This document shows positions 7,321 through 14,253 of a stretch of 32,419 nt of DNA, piece after piece (position 1 is the first letter of the stretch; each line of letters opens with the position of its first letter). This DNA comes from an uncultured Verrucomicrobiota bacterium (GTDB lineage: Bacteria > Verrucomicrobiota > Verrucomicrobiia > Chthoniobacterales > SZAS-18). The notes below the pieces were generated by a model. It ran no database searches, was not told the DNA's origin, and saw only the letters and a program-made list of their open reading frames with translations. A program made the translations under genes and the position numbers. The DNA is taken from contig CALMAQ010000124.1 in assembly GCA_937859745.1 (NCBI GenBank), positions 1 through 32,419 on the forward strand. The letters run 5' to 3'.

Positions 7321-7605
7321 ATGAAGGCAACCCACGACGACACCGCGTTGTTTCCGGCGTTTGCGCGAGCAGAAGCCGAACAAGGCGAACGGCGGCGCGC
7401 CGACCTGCGCGAGCGCCATCTCGCCGACCACCGCGCGAGCATGAAAACGTGCTGGCCTGAATGGACCGGCCCCGTGGCGGGGGCGGCGGCACGAGCGGAT
7501 TTTGCGAGGTTCATTCCTGCGGCGTCCACAACCTCACCCACGGCGAAACCCGCTACCACTACATGGCCCCCTGCCGCATCGAGAGCGTCAGCGCCGACGG
7601 CCTGA
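7321..7605 (+). CDS. Possible small protein or broken upstream part of the next gene
   Basis: The first 50 codons look coding (charged, helix-prone, high third-position GC: ERRRADLRERHLADHRASMK). The rest, after about 7470, turns into Ala/Thr/Pro-rich text that looks like a shadow of the overlapping frame at 7461-7787. A single frame change in the G-rich stretch near 7470-7490 would join the good N-terminal part to the good C-terminal part of that gene. Either a frameshifted gene or a chance frame is possible. Confidence 0.25.
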   Translation: MKATHDDTALFPAFARAEAEQGERRRADLRERHLADHRASMKTCWPEWTGPVAGAAARADFARFIPAASTTSPTAKPATTTWPPAASRASAPTA

Positions 7606-7787
7606 CGGTCATCGCCGTCGTGGAGTACGACCGTCCGGGCTGGTGCCAAGACCGGTACAACGGCCAGCGCCTGCGCCTGGACCTGACGGATGTCTGGCCC
7701 CCGGTCTGGCTGTTGATCGCGCAACGGCGCGGACGGTCCAGCGGCGCGGACACCCTCACCCCCACTCACCTGGAGGCCGCCGCATGA
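7461..7787 (+). CDS. Hypothetical plasmid-type protein, 108 aa
   Basis: I do not recognise the family. From about residue 16 the sequence looks real: CEVHSCGVHNLTHGETRYHY, then MAPCRIESVSADGLTVIAVV, a tryptophan- and tyrosine-containing centre and LRLDLTDVWPPVWLLIAQRR. The first 15 residues (Gly-rich) look less natural. An in-frame TGA stands directly before the ATG at 7461, so the true start may lie upstream in another frame (7321) if there is a frameshift, or downstream at the ATG at 7563. Its stop overlaps the ATG of the DUF6573 gene as ATGA, which supports translation. Confidence 0.55.
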   Translation: MDRPRGGGGGTSGFCEVHSCGVHNLTHGETRYHYMAPCRIESVSADGLTVIAVVEYDRPGWCQDRYNGQRLRLDLTDVWPPVWLLIAQRRGRSSGADTLTPTHLEAAA

Positions 7788-8221
7788 AGCGAAACATCCT
7801 TCCAACCGACGCCGACGCCGACGCCGGACAGATGCTCTTTACCTACCGGCGCTCATTGGCCGAGCGGCTGGCGTCCGGAGACCTGCGCGACGTGTCGGCC
7901 AGCGCCAAGGCGGGGGGCTTTCGCTGGCCCGTGGCGGTGTCTCGGGCGTTGTGGGAGGACGTGGAAACCGTTCCCGCTGCCTACCGGCGCACTGAGACGG
8001 TCCCGGCGCGCTGGCGGCACCTCTTCGTTTTGACGGCCACCGCCGCCGCCCAGGCCCGCCGGGAAAACAGGGCGTCGGTGGAGATCAACGTCGTCCTGCG
8101 CACAACCGATGCGCCCGAGCGCAGCCGCGAGCACATGAAGACCCTGGTCCTGCGCTGGGAGCGCGACGACGCGGCGGGTGCGGCCCGCGAAACCTTCACC
8201 CTCGGGCACCGGGGCGAATGA
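7784..8221 (+). CDS. DUF6573 family protein
   Basis: This 145-residue protein has the arrangement I associate with DUF6573: FTYRRSLAERLASGDLRDVS, then AGGFRWPVAVSRALWEDVE, a threonine-rich turn, RWRHLFVLTATAAAQARREN and VEINVVLRTT. Family members are small proteins of unknown function on plasmids and integrative elements. The start at 7784 is set by the 4-base ATGA overlap with the preceding gene; a longer frame from 7502 would run through that gene in a different frame. It belongs to the same-strand plasmid block between DUF932 and the XRE regulator. Confidence 0.75.
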   Translation: MKRNILPTDADADAGQMLFTYRRSLAERLASGDLRDVSASAKAGGFRWPVAVSRALWEDVETVPAAYRRTETVPARWRHLFVLTATAAAQARRENRASVEINVVLRTTDAPERSREHMKTLVLRWERDDAAGAARETFTLGHRGE

Positions 8222-8317
8222 CGAACGGCCTGTCCGTGGCTTTGGCGTCGCAAAATGCTGGCGGAGCGGCGTTGGGAAGATGCTATCTTGCCCGCCGATT
8301 TCTTCGCTTTGCCTCCG

Positions 8318-8614
8318 ATGAGCCGCCACCCCGATGCGCCCCGACCCGACGAGCCAGCCGAGGGCAGCGGCGGCAGCGCGGCTGCACCGGTGCCGGTGTC
8401 CGAGCCGGACGAAGGCTTGAGCGTGCATCCCCTGGTTGTCCGGCTGGTCGAATGGCGCAAAGCCAAAGGTTGGACCCAAGAACGAACGGCGGAGCATTTG
8501 GACATCCCGCTCAACACGCTGCGCGGTTACGAGTGCGGCAACCGCAACCCCGGCGGCGGGAACACCGAGAAAATCCTGGCGCTTGTGGGTCTGCCCAAAG
8601 GCCGGAAGCGATAG
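8318..8614 (+). CDS. XRE-family helix-turn-helix regulator
   Basis: This protein of about 98 residues has a Pro/Ala-rich, disordered-looking N-terminal third and a C-terminal Cro/C1-type helix-turn-helix: LVEWRKAKGWTQERTAEHLD, then IPLNTLRGYECGNRNPGGGN and EKILALVGL. The ATG at 8318 gives the usual small-regulator length; an in-frame ATG at 8255 would add 21 residues that look non-coding. It lies just upstream of the KorA-type promoter region and points the same way, so it may act on its own or the korA promoter. It could be a phage-like or antitoxin-like regulator, but no toxin partner is visible. Confidence 0.75.
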   Translation: MSRHPDAPRPDEPAEGSGGSAAAPVPVSEPDEGLSVHPLVVRLVEWRKAKGWTQERTAEHLDIPLNTLRGYECGNRNPGGGNTEKILALVGLPKGRKR

Positions 8615-8713
8615 CGCCGCAGCGGCAGTCGTCCCGTTGGACCTACCAACGTGCCAACATCCCGTCCCCTCTGACTGGGTTGTTCTTTGCGAGGGGCCAG
8701 AAAGGAGCAAAAA

Positions 8714-8725
8714 GTTTAGGATAAC
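8714..8725. promoter_or_regulatory. Degenerate KorA-operator-like dyad
   Basis: GTTTAGGATAAC matches the RK2 KorA operator GTTTAGCTAAAC at 9 of 12 positions, with the outer bases kept. It lies about 30 bases upstream of the exact KorB operator and 113 bases before the KorA-like start codon. With three mismatches in the centre it is only a candidate. Confidence 0.3.
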
Positions 8726-8743
8726 TTTAGTGTATGTGGGCGG

Positions 8744-8756
8744 TTTAGCGGCTAAA
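8744..8756. promoter_or_regulatory. KorB operator, exact match to the RK2 consensus
   Basis: TTTAGCGGCTAAA is identical to the 13-base RK2 KorB-binding consensus TTTAGCSGCTAAA, and G/C flanks extend it to the dyad GTTTAGCGGCTAAAC (8743-8757). It lies 81 bases before the KorA-type gene, in the expected promoter region of the operon that ends with a KorB homologue. The match is seen in the sequence; the consensus is from knowledge of IncP plasmids; autoregulation by the local KorB is inferred. Confidence 0.85.
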
Positions 8757-8837
8757 CTGAGGTCAAGTCGTCAACTTTTCGGGCGTGGAAGAAAAATGTT
8801 TAAGCTCGTCATAAATCCTGTAATTCTAGGCTTCGAC

Positions 8838-9143
8838 ATGAGGTTAAAGCGCAAGATGACCGAGGCGGAGTTTGCCAGCGCCATCCAGTTTATGCGCCCG
8901 CCGCCCGCCCGCGTGCTCGAAATCGCCCACGCCGACCTCGTGCGCGGGGTCAAGCAGGCCGAGATCGCCAAGGAGTACCACATCACCAAGGGCTCCGTTT
9001 CCCAGGCGTCCAAGCGCGTGTGGCTCGGTTTTCTGCGCAGCAAGGGCTACCGCGAGGTCGCGGTCGTGCTGCCGGACGCGCGCGCGTTTATCGCGGAGGG
9101 CTGGGGCAAGGAAGCGGTGGACGAGATCAACCGCAAGCTCTGA
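8838..9143 (+). CDS. korA: KorA/TrfB-family transcriptional repressor
   Basis: From the ATG at 8838 the protein is 101 residues, the length of RK2 KorA. The N-terminus KRKMTEAEFASAIQ parallels KorA KKRLTESQFQEAIQ. The helix-turn-helix EIAKEYHITKGSVSQASKRV aligns with the KorA recognition region (TRGAVSQAVHRVW in RK2), and the C-terminal dimerisation part EVAVVLPDARAFI matches RVTAVLPEHQAYI. In RK2, KorA represses the promoters of replication, control and transfer genes together with KorB. An earlier in-frame ATG at 8796 is less likely because the extra residues have no KorA counterpart. The gene is followed after 20 bases by the ParA-type gene, and the promoter region carries a KorB operator. 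Confidence 0.85.
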   Translation: MRLKRKMTEAEFASAIQFMRPPPARVLEIAHADLVRGVKQAEIAKEYHITKGSVSQASKRVWLGFLRSKGYREVAVVLPDARAFIAEGWGKEAVDEINRKL

Positions 9144-9163
9144 AGGACCGTCTCTCTTTTGCC

Positions 9164-9925
9164 ATGAAATCTCTCGTCATCGCCAACCAGAAAGGTGGGG
9201 TCGGCAAAACCGCGCTGGTCGCCCACTTGGCGTTTGACTTCGCCGAGCGGGGTTTGCGGGTGCTGGTCGTGGACCTGGACACCCAGGCCAATGCGAGCTT
9301 TACCTTGCGAAACCACACGCTCTTGGGCGACGCCTCGACCCTCTTCGCCGACAAGCCGCCCAAGGTGGCGGGCAAGCCCGGCATCAATCTCTTCCGCGCG
9401 GATGCGCCCCTAGCCAACCTGGAATCCAAGAACCTCCAGGAATCGGCGTCACGCCTGCGCGCCAATTTCCGTGCGCTGGGTTCCCAGTTCGACGTGTGCG
9501 TGGTCGACACCGCTCCGGCGCTGGGCGTGCGCCTGGTCGCCGCGCTCGTATCCGCCGACTTCGTGCTCTCGCCCATCGAACTGGAAGCCTACTCGCTCCA
9601 GGGCATCCGCATGATGGTTTCAACGATCCAAAATGTGCGCAAGGGCAACCCGGCGCTCAAGTTCCTGGGCATTTTGCCGAGCAAGGTAGACAGCCGTAAC
9701 CCGCGTCATCAGGCGCATTTGGCCGAACTGGAATCTACCTACAAAGGCCTGCTCATTCCGACCGCCGTGGGCCTGCGCAGCAGCGTGGCCGATGCGCTTG
9801 CCCTCGGGGAGCCTGTTTGGACCATCCGCAAGACCGCCGCTCGCAAGGCGGTGCGCGAGATGCGCGGGGTGGCCGCGCACCTGCACGACGCCATGAAATT
9901 GAACGGCACCATCCCTCAATCCTAA
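9164..9925 (+). CDS. incC: ParA-family partition ATPase (IncC-like)
   Basis: This 253-residue ParA has a deviant Walker A motif KGGVGKT near the N-terminus, LVVDLDTQANAS (switch I/A' region), VVDTAPALG (Walker B) and LSPIELEAYSLQG. It lacks an N-terminal helix-turn-helix domain, as in the short IncC2 form of RK2 (about 259 residues). Its place between a KorA-type and a KorB-type gene identifies it as the IncC counterpart: a DNA-bound ATPase that positions plasmid copies through KorB complexes. The ATG at 9164 is the first that begins the conserved strand; upstream in-frame codons overlap the korA gene. The stop is 7 bases before the korB start. Confidence 0.9.
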   Translation: MKSLVIANQKGGVGKTALVAHLAFDFAERGLRVLVVDLDTQANASFTLRNHTLLGDASTLFADKPPKVAGKPGINLFRADAPLANLESKNLQESASRLRANFRALGSQFDVCVVDTAPALGVRLVAALVSADFVLSPIELEAYSLQGIRMMVSTIQNVRKGNPALKFLGILPSKVDSRNPRHQAHLAELESTYKGLLIPTAVGLRSSVADALALGEPVWTIRKTAARKAVREMRGVAAHLHDAMKLNGTIPQS

Positions 9926-9932
9926 GTAAACC

Positions 9933-10865
9933 ATGAGCAAAGCTTCTTCCCGTTCCTCTTCCGCCGCGTCCTCCACCTTGGGCCTGGATGGCTTGGGCGA
10001 CCTGTCGGCGCTCCTAGAAACGCCGGTCGCCAACGGTCGGCCCCTGGAATTGAAACTGGAGGAGATCACCGAAGATCCCCACCAGCCGCGCGTCGAGTTC
10101 GACGAGGAAAGTTTGGCGGAACTGGCCGAGTCTATCCGCGAGCGCGGGGTCAAGACGCCGATTTCGGTGCGCCCCGTCAAGAAAGGCGGCGCGGGCTACA
10201 TGATCAACCACGGTGCACGACGCTTCCGCGCCTCCCGGCTGGCGGGCCTGGAAAGCATCCCGGCCTACGTGGACGACGACTATACCGACGAGGACCAAAT
10301 CATTGAAAACATCCACCGCGACGCACTCCGGCCGCGCGAAATCGCTGACTACATCGGCCGCAAACTCGCGCAGGGTAAAGCACAGAAGGACATCGCCAAA
10401 GGATTAGGCAAGTCGAAGGGCTGGGTGTCGCAGCACGCGGTGCTCCTGGATTTGCCCGGGCCAATTGCCGCGGCGTTCAGCGAGGGCCGGGCAACCGACG
10501 TGACGGCCATCTACGAGTTGGTCAATTGCCACAAGGAAGATCCCGAAGGCACGGAGTCCTGGATGGCGGCGCAGGAAATTTCACGCGGCACGGTCAAGCA
10601 GCTCAAGGAATACATCGCCACCCGCGAAAAGACGCGCGGCGCGCCGACCAAGTTCAGCAAGGCAGACGGCCGTCATCCCAATCCGGACGAAGCGGCCCCG
10701 GCCGGCACCCTGCGCAAACCGCTGATCGGCGTGGAGTGCGAACAAAAGAAGGGGACTCTGCTCTACACCCGCCGCCCCACGAAAAGCGGCTATGCGTGGG
10801 TGCGCCTCCACAACACGGAAAAAGAGGTCAAAATCGATAAAATTAAGCTGATTTCTCTCTCGTAA
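9933..10865 (+). CDS. korB: KorB-family ParB partition protein and global repressor
   Basis: This 310-residue protein resembles RK2 KorB (about 358 residues) along its length: LGLDGLGDLSALLETP at the start, EDPHQPR, SLAELAESIRERGVKTPISV, INHGARRFRASR (the ParB CTP-binding box), IIENIHRDALRPREIADYIG, a helix-turn-helix (KDIAKGLGKSKGWVSQHAVL), QEISRGTVKQLKEYI and a C-terminal dimer domain with SGYAWVRL. It is shorter mainly in the acidic linker. KorB proteins bind operators, clamp DNA in a CTP-dependent way and repress at a distance with KorA. The usual ENLQR box is ENIHR here. An exact KorB operator lies upstream of this operon. The 7-base gap from incC indicates one transcript. Confidence 0.93.
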   Translation: MSKASSRSSSAASSTLGLDGLGDLSALLETPVANGRPLELKLEEITEDPHQPRVEFDEESLAELAESIRERGVKTPISVRPVKKGGAGYMINHGARRFRASRLAGLESIPAYVDDDYTDEDQIIENIHRDALRPREIADYIGRKLAQGKAQKDIAKGLGKSKGWVSQHAVLLDLPGPIAAAFSEGRATDVTAIYELVNCHKEDPEGTESWMAAQEISRGTVKQLKEYIATREKTRGAPTKFSKADGRHPNPDEAAPAGTLRKPLIGVECEQKKGTLLYTRRPTKSGYAWVRLHNTEKEVKIDKIKLISLS

Positions 10866-10936
10866 GGTCTGAGCTTTGCTGGTGGCGGGATAAGGGTGCA
10901 GGTCGACCCCGTCCTCTTTCCCTCGCCAAAGCCGCC

Positions 10937-12373
10937 ATGGCCCTCGAAAGCATCCGCCGCCAGACCTACCCCGAAGCCGACCGCAACGAGGTTCAAGAGC
11001 GGGTTGCCCGGGCCATCGAAGCCGACCCGGAACAATTCTTTGCGCGGTACCAGGCTCTGTCTCAGTCCTTCGACGGCCGCTACGTCTGCTCCGATCTTTT
11101 CAAGGAGACGTTCCCGGACTTCAGCGCGTCCAACGAGGCGCGGGGCCGTTACAACAACCCGCTGCACAACAGCGCCGCCGTGCTGGCGAGCGAGCAGTTC
11201 CGCCGCCGGGTGCAGGACGCCTCCCGGCCCGAGCAGGACACGGTGATCTTTTTGACCGGGGTGCCGGGAGCCGGCAAAACCACGGCGATTCTGAGCGAGA
11301 ACGATTTGGAGGCGAACGTGCGCCTGGTCTACGAGGGGCAGCTCGCGCGGCCCGACAGCGTGATCCCCAAGATCGCGCAGGTGCTAGACGCGGGGCTCCG
11401 GCCGGTGATCGTCGCCGTGCACACCCCGGCGGAGGTGGCGCTCTCCAACACGCTCCGACGCTTCGAGCGGCACGGACGTGGGGCCAGCGTCGAGGCGATG
11501 GCGTCCATCCAGGGAAATTTGCCCGACGGACTGGCCGCGATCCACGCACGGTTTGGCGACGCGGTGCAATTCCAACTCTTTGACCGCCGCCAGGGACTGG
11601 GAGCAACCGAACAAAAAGAAGGCTGGCTTCACGCCAGCGAGCTACAATCCGAAGGAACCTATGAGCAACTCAAAGCCCGGCTCCACGCCGCCCTCGACCA
11701 ACACGAAATCGCCGGAGGGTTCTCCGCCGACGCCATCGCCCAAGCCCGGGGGCTCGCGCCCACTCGCACCCGCGACTCGGGGCTTGCTGCGCCGGATGGT
11801 GGACAACCTCAACACCCACGATCCCGAGGCTCCGAAGGGCAGGCTCAAGCAAACTCCTTGACGGGGCTTGCGGACGATGGGGCACGCTCCGAAAGCGCGC
11901 AGGCGCGCGCCATCGAGGCCGAGCAGGCACGGCTGCGTGACCAATCGGTCGGTGAACGCTATCAAGTGTCCCTCCAAACATATTTGCAGGCCAACTCGCA
12001 ACGGATCGAACGGATCGAAGACCGACTGGAAACCTTGATCGAGAACCAACAGGCTGCGTTGGGCGAACTGGAGGCGCAACGCCCCGGTTTCTTTTCCTCC
12101 GGCGTCACCAAAGCGACCTGGGCTGCCGACCGCGAAGCGTCACGGGACCGGCTCCAAGTTTTGCAAGGCCGCCTGGCCCGTGTCGAAGAACTGCGCGAGC
12201 AGTCCGCCGAACTGGCCGAAGAAAAGATGCGCGACCAAGAGCTCGAACTCACCAGGAGTCGGGATGCCGCCCGGCGGGCGCAACGCGGCCAACAGGAAGA
12301 ACAGCGCCGGGAACGACAAGCCACGCGGGGGAAAGACCGCAGTCAAGATCGTGGCCGTGAGTTGGAACTCTAA
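10937..12373 (+). CDS. Zeta-toxin-like P-loop protein with coiled-coil tail
   Basis: The 478-residue protein has an N-terminal region with RYNNPLHNSAAVLASEQFRR, then VIFLTGVPGAGKTTAI (Walker A, residues 108-115) and VRLVYEGQLARPD, in the order seen in zeta-toxin/phosphotransferase domains (to about residue 250). A disordered, Ala/Gly/Gln-rich linker follows (about 255-310). The last 160 residues are a long charged coiled coil ending in Arg/Gln/Glu-rich repeats. Zeta toxins phosphorylate UDP-N-acetylglucosamine; whether this one does is unknown. No epsilon-type antitoxin is adjacent. It lies 71 bases after korB in the same direction and may be cotranscribed. Similar P-loop domains also occur in plasmid transfer proteins, so a non-toxin role is possible. 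Confidence 0.7.
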   Translation: MALESIRRQTYPEADRNEVQERVARAIEADPEQFFARYQALSQSFDGRYVCSDLFKETFPDFSASNEARGRYNNPLHNSAAVLASEQFRRRVQDASRPEQDTVIFLTGVPGAGKTTAILSENDLEANVRLVYEGQLARPDSVIPKIAQVLDAGLRPVIVAVHTPAEVALSNTLRRFERHGRGASVEAMASIQGNLPDGLAAIHARFGDAVQFQLFDRRQGLGATEQKEGWLHASELQSEGTYEQLKARLHAALDQHEIAGGFSADAIAQARGLAPTRTRDSGLAAPDGGQPQHPRSRGSEGQAQANSLTGLADDGARSESAQARAIEAEQARLRDQSVGERYQVSLQTYLQANSQRIERIEDRLETLIENQQAALGELEAQRPGFFSSGVTKATWAADREASRDRLQVLQGRLARVEELREQSAELAEEKMRDQELELTRSRDAARRAQRGQQEEQRRERQATRGKDRSQDRGRELEL

Positions 12374-12389
12374 AGCAAAGGCTTCCCAC

Positions 12390-12436
12390 CGCCAAGCGAG
12401 CGAAGTCCTAGTTTTGCCTGCTCGCCTGCTTTGGCG
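12390..12436. terminator. Inverted repeat between two convergent genes
   Basis: CGCCAAGCGAGC (12390-12401) can pair with GCTCGC (12420-12425) and TTGGCG (12431-12436), with a five-base bulge. It lies between the stop of the zeta-like gene and that of the convergent partition gene, where a bidirectional terminator would be expected. There is a TTTT inside the loop but no long T-run after the stem, so confidence is modest. Confidence 0.4.
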
Positions 12437-12496
12437 TCAAAAGGGTTGCCGTTTGTTCAAGCGCCCGCAAACCACGCGGCTGCCCGCTTCGTCGGT

Positions 12497-13366
12497 TTAG
12501 CTCAACGATTCAATTTTTGCCACCGCCTCCAGTTCCTCGAAAAGATCGGCGTAGTGCGTGCTCAAGAACCGGGCGACCTTCGCGTTGGCCAACAGCTTCT
12601 TTACGTAACGTCCAAGCGAGGTGAGGTTGAGCATGTTCTCGCCGTAGGCCGCTTCCGCCGCTTTGAAGTCACGTTCCAGCGATTCCATTTCGCTTTCCAT
12701 CCGCACGATCTCTCCCGCTGAGAGTCCCTTGGCCGCCTTTGGCTTGGCGGGTTGGAGCAGGTGGTCGGGAGTCGTGCCGATGAGCAGCGCGTGCGCGTAG
12801 CTGCTGCTGAAATTGTTCACGCTGACCATCAGTTCGGCGATCTCGATCTGCCGCACGCCGGACACCTTCTTGAGCACGGCCATGCCGCCGACCGCGATGG
12901 GTTTGTCTTTGAGCAGTTCGACCGCCCGCGGGTGGATGCCATTGAGCAGATCGAGCCGGGCGCGGATGTCCTCCACGCTCATGTGCAGCGCCGCAGCGAT
13001 GCGTTCGGGCGAAACGCCATTTTTGACCGCTTTGACGATCATCTGGTGTTCCTGGATGGGGGCCAAGCGGCTGATGCGGGCGTTGTAGGTAAACGCCTCG
13101 TCGTCGGTCGAGACGATGCACGCCGCCTCCTTGGCACCGATGTGCTTGAGGACCTTGTAGCGCAGGTGTCCGTCCACCAAAATGTAGGTGTCCTTGCGCC
13201 GATAAACCATGAGCGGCTCGACCAAGCCGACTTCCTTGACCGAAGCGAGGATCGTCTCGTAGCGCCGGGTGTTTTTCCCGGCACCGTCGAGCGGCCGACT
13301 TGGGAGGATGGCGTCGAGGTCGAGAGTGATCTGCTTTAATTCGAAACCGATGGACGATGTGCTCAT
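12497..13366 (-). CDS. ParB/RepB-type partition protein, RepB C-terminal domain
   Basis: This 289-residue protein begins with a ParB-like nuclease fold (LDAILPSRPLDG, LVEPLMVYRRKDTYILVDGH, RYKVLKHIGAKEAACIV), followed by a helix-turn-helix (NGVSPERIAAALHMSVEDIR) and a RepB-type C-terminal region (IAVGGMAVLKKVSGVRQIEI, then LLANAKVARFLSTHYADLFE). The domain order suits plasmid partition RepB proteins. It is the third gene of a coupled operon: its ATG overlaps the stop of the preceding ParB-like gene as ATGA, and a strong AAGGAGG precedes the start. No ParA lies in this operon; the nearest is the incC homologue on the other strand. Its role may be recombination control rather than partition (inference). 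Confidence 0.85.
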   Translation of the reverse strand: MSTSSIGFELKQITLDLDAILPSRPLDGAGKNTRRYETILASVKEVGLVEPLMVYRRKDTYILVDGHLRYKVLKHIGAKEAACIVSTDDEAFTYNARISRLAPIQEHQMIVKAVKNGVSPERIAAALHMSVEDIRARLDLLNGIHPRAVELLKDKPIAVGGMAVLKKVSGVRQIEIAELMVSVNNFSSSYAHALLIGTTPDHLLQPAKPKAAKGLSAGEIVRMESEMESLERDFKAAEAAYGENMLNLTSLGRYVKKLLANAKVARFLSTHYADLFEELEAVAKIESLS

Positions 13367-14253
13367 GCTGCCTCCTTAAAGGTACCGTGTAGTTTGTTGG
13401 CCAGAAATTTGGGGATGGAAGCGAGCTTCTCCGCCCGCAACAGGTTGAGGAAATTCTCGTCACGCAAGACCTGCGTGAAAGCGGTGACCAAGACGACCAG
13501 TTTCGCGTCGCACAGTTTGGCCTTTTTGATGAGGTCTTTTTGCCGCTGGCTCTCGCGGCGGACCGCGCTGACAAACCCGTCGGCGCTTTTCTGCGATTTC
13601 GTGGCGGCCGAGGACGTATTACGGCCCTTGCCCAGCACGCGCCTTTGTTCGATCAGGCGCTTGACCGCGCGGATGCCGTTTTGGGTGAGCTGCTTGTTCT
13701 CGTACGCTTTGAGCAGTTCGCGCTGCGAATCCACGTCGTCGGCTTTGGCGATGTCCATCGCCACGCCCAGCGGGATCGTCCCGCGAAGCGCTGCCTCCAA
13801 AAGCCGCTGTTCGCCGGCGTTCTTGAGCGCCAACAGCCCGCCGATGGTCGTGTCGGTGATGCCCAGCTTTTTGCTGATGGCTTTGTTGCTGTAGCCCAGC
13901 CCATGGAGGCGCTCGATTTCGCCGAGCAGATCCAAGGGAGAGGCGAAGCGGCGGGCGATGTTCTCGATCAGGCTCATCAAGAGCCGCTCCTCTTTGGGCA
14001 GGTCGGCCACGATGGCGGGGATCTCGGTGTGGCCGAGCGATTGGTAAGCTTCGATCCGCCCCTGGCCGCAGACTAGGTCATACGGTGGTTCACCCTCCTT
14101 GCGGTTCGAGCGCACGCTGACCTTGATGGGTTTTTTCAAACCCACGGTTTTGATGCTTTCGATGACCAACTCGAACTTCCGGCGGTCGCGGTGCCGCGGG
14201 TTGAGGATGCGGATTTGGTCGATGGGAATGAGTACGATTTCTTCTTTCTTCAT
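13363..14253 (-). CDS. ParB-like DNA-binding protein
   Basis: This 296-residue protein shows a ParB N-terminal domain: LIPIDQIRILNPRHRDRRKF, LVCGQGRIEAYQSLGHTEIP, SLIENIARRFASPLDLLGEI, then a helix-turn-helix (GYSNKAISKKLGITDTTIGG) and a C-terminal helical part with a Ser/Lys-rich linker. The GQGRIEA stretch stands where ParB proteins have GERR[FY]RA, so CTP binding may differ. The start at 14253 follows GGAGG and overlaps the recombinase stop as ATGA. A longer frame upstream to 14367 overlaps the recombinase and is not used. It is the middle gene of the recombinase-ParB-RepB operon, and the second ParB-like protein in this operon follows directly. Confidence 0.88.
   Translation of the reverse strand: MKKEEIVLIPIDQIRILNPRHRDRRKFELVIESIKTVGLKKPIKVSVRSNRKEGEPPYDLVCGQGRIEAYQSLGHTEIPAIVADLPKEERLLMSLIENIARRFASPLDLLGEIERLHGLGYSNKAISKKLGITDTTIGGLLALKNAGEQRLLEAALRGTIPLGVAMDIAKADDVDSQRELLKAYENKQLTQNGIRAVKRLIEQRRVLGKGRNTSSAATKSQKSADGFVSAVRRESQRQKDLIKKAKLCDAKLVVLVTAFTQVLRDENFLNLLRAEKLASIPKFLANKLHGTFKEAA

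Noticed and set aside
12495-12506. GTTTAGCTCAAC, one mismatch from the RK2 KorA operator
   Set aside because: It lies at the end of a convergent gene rather than in a promoter and is not a complete dyad, so chance is more likely.
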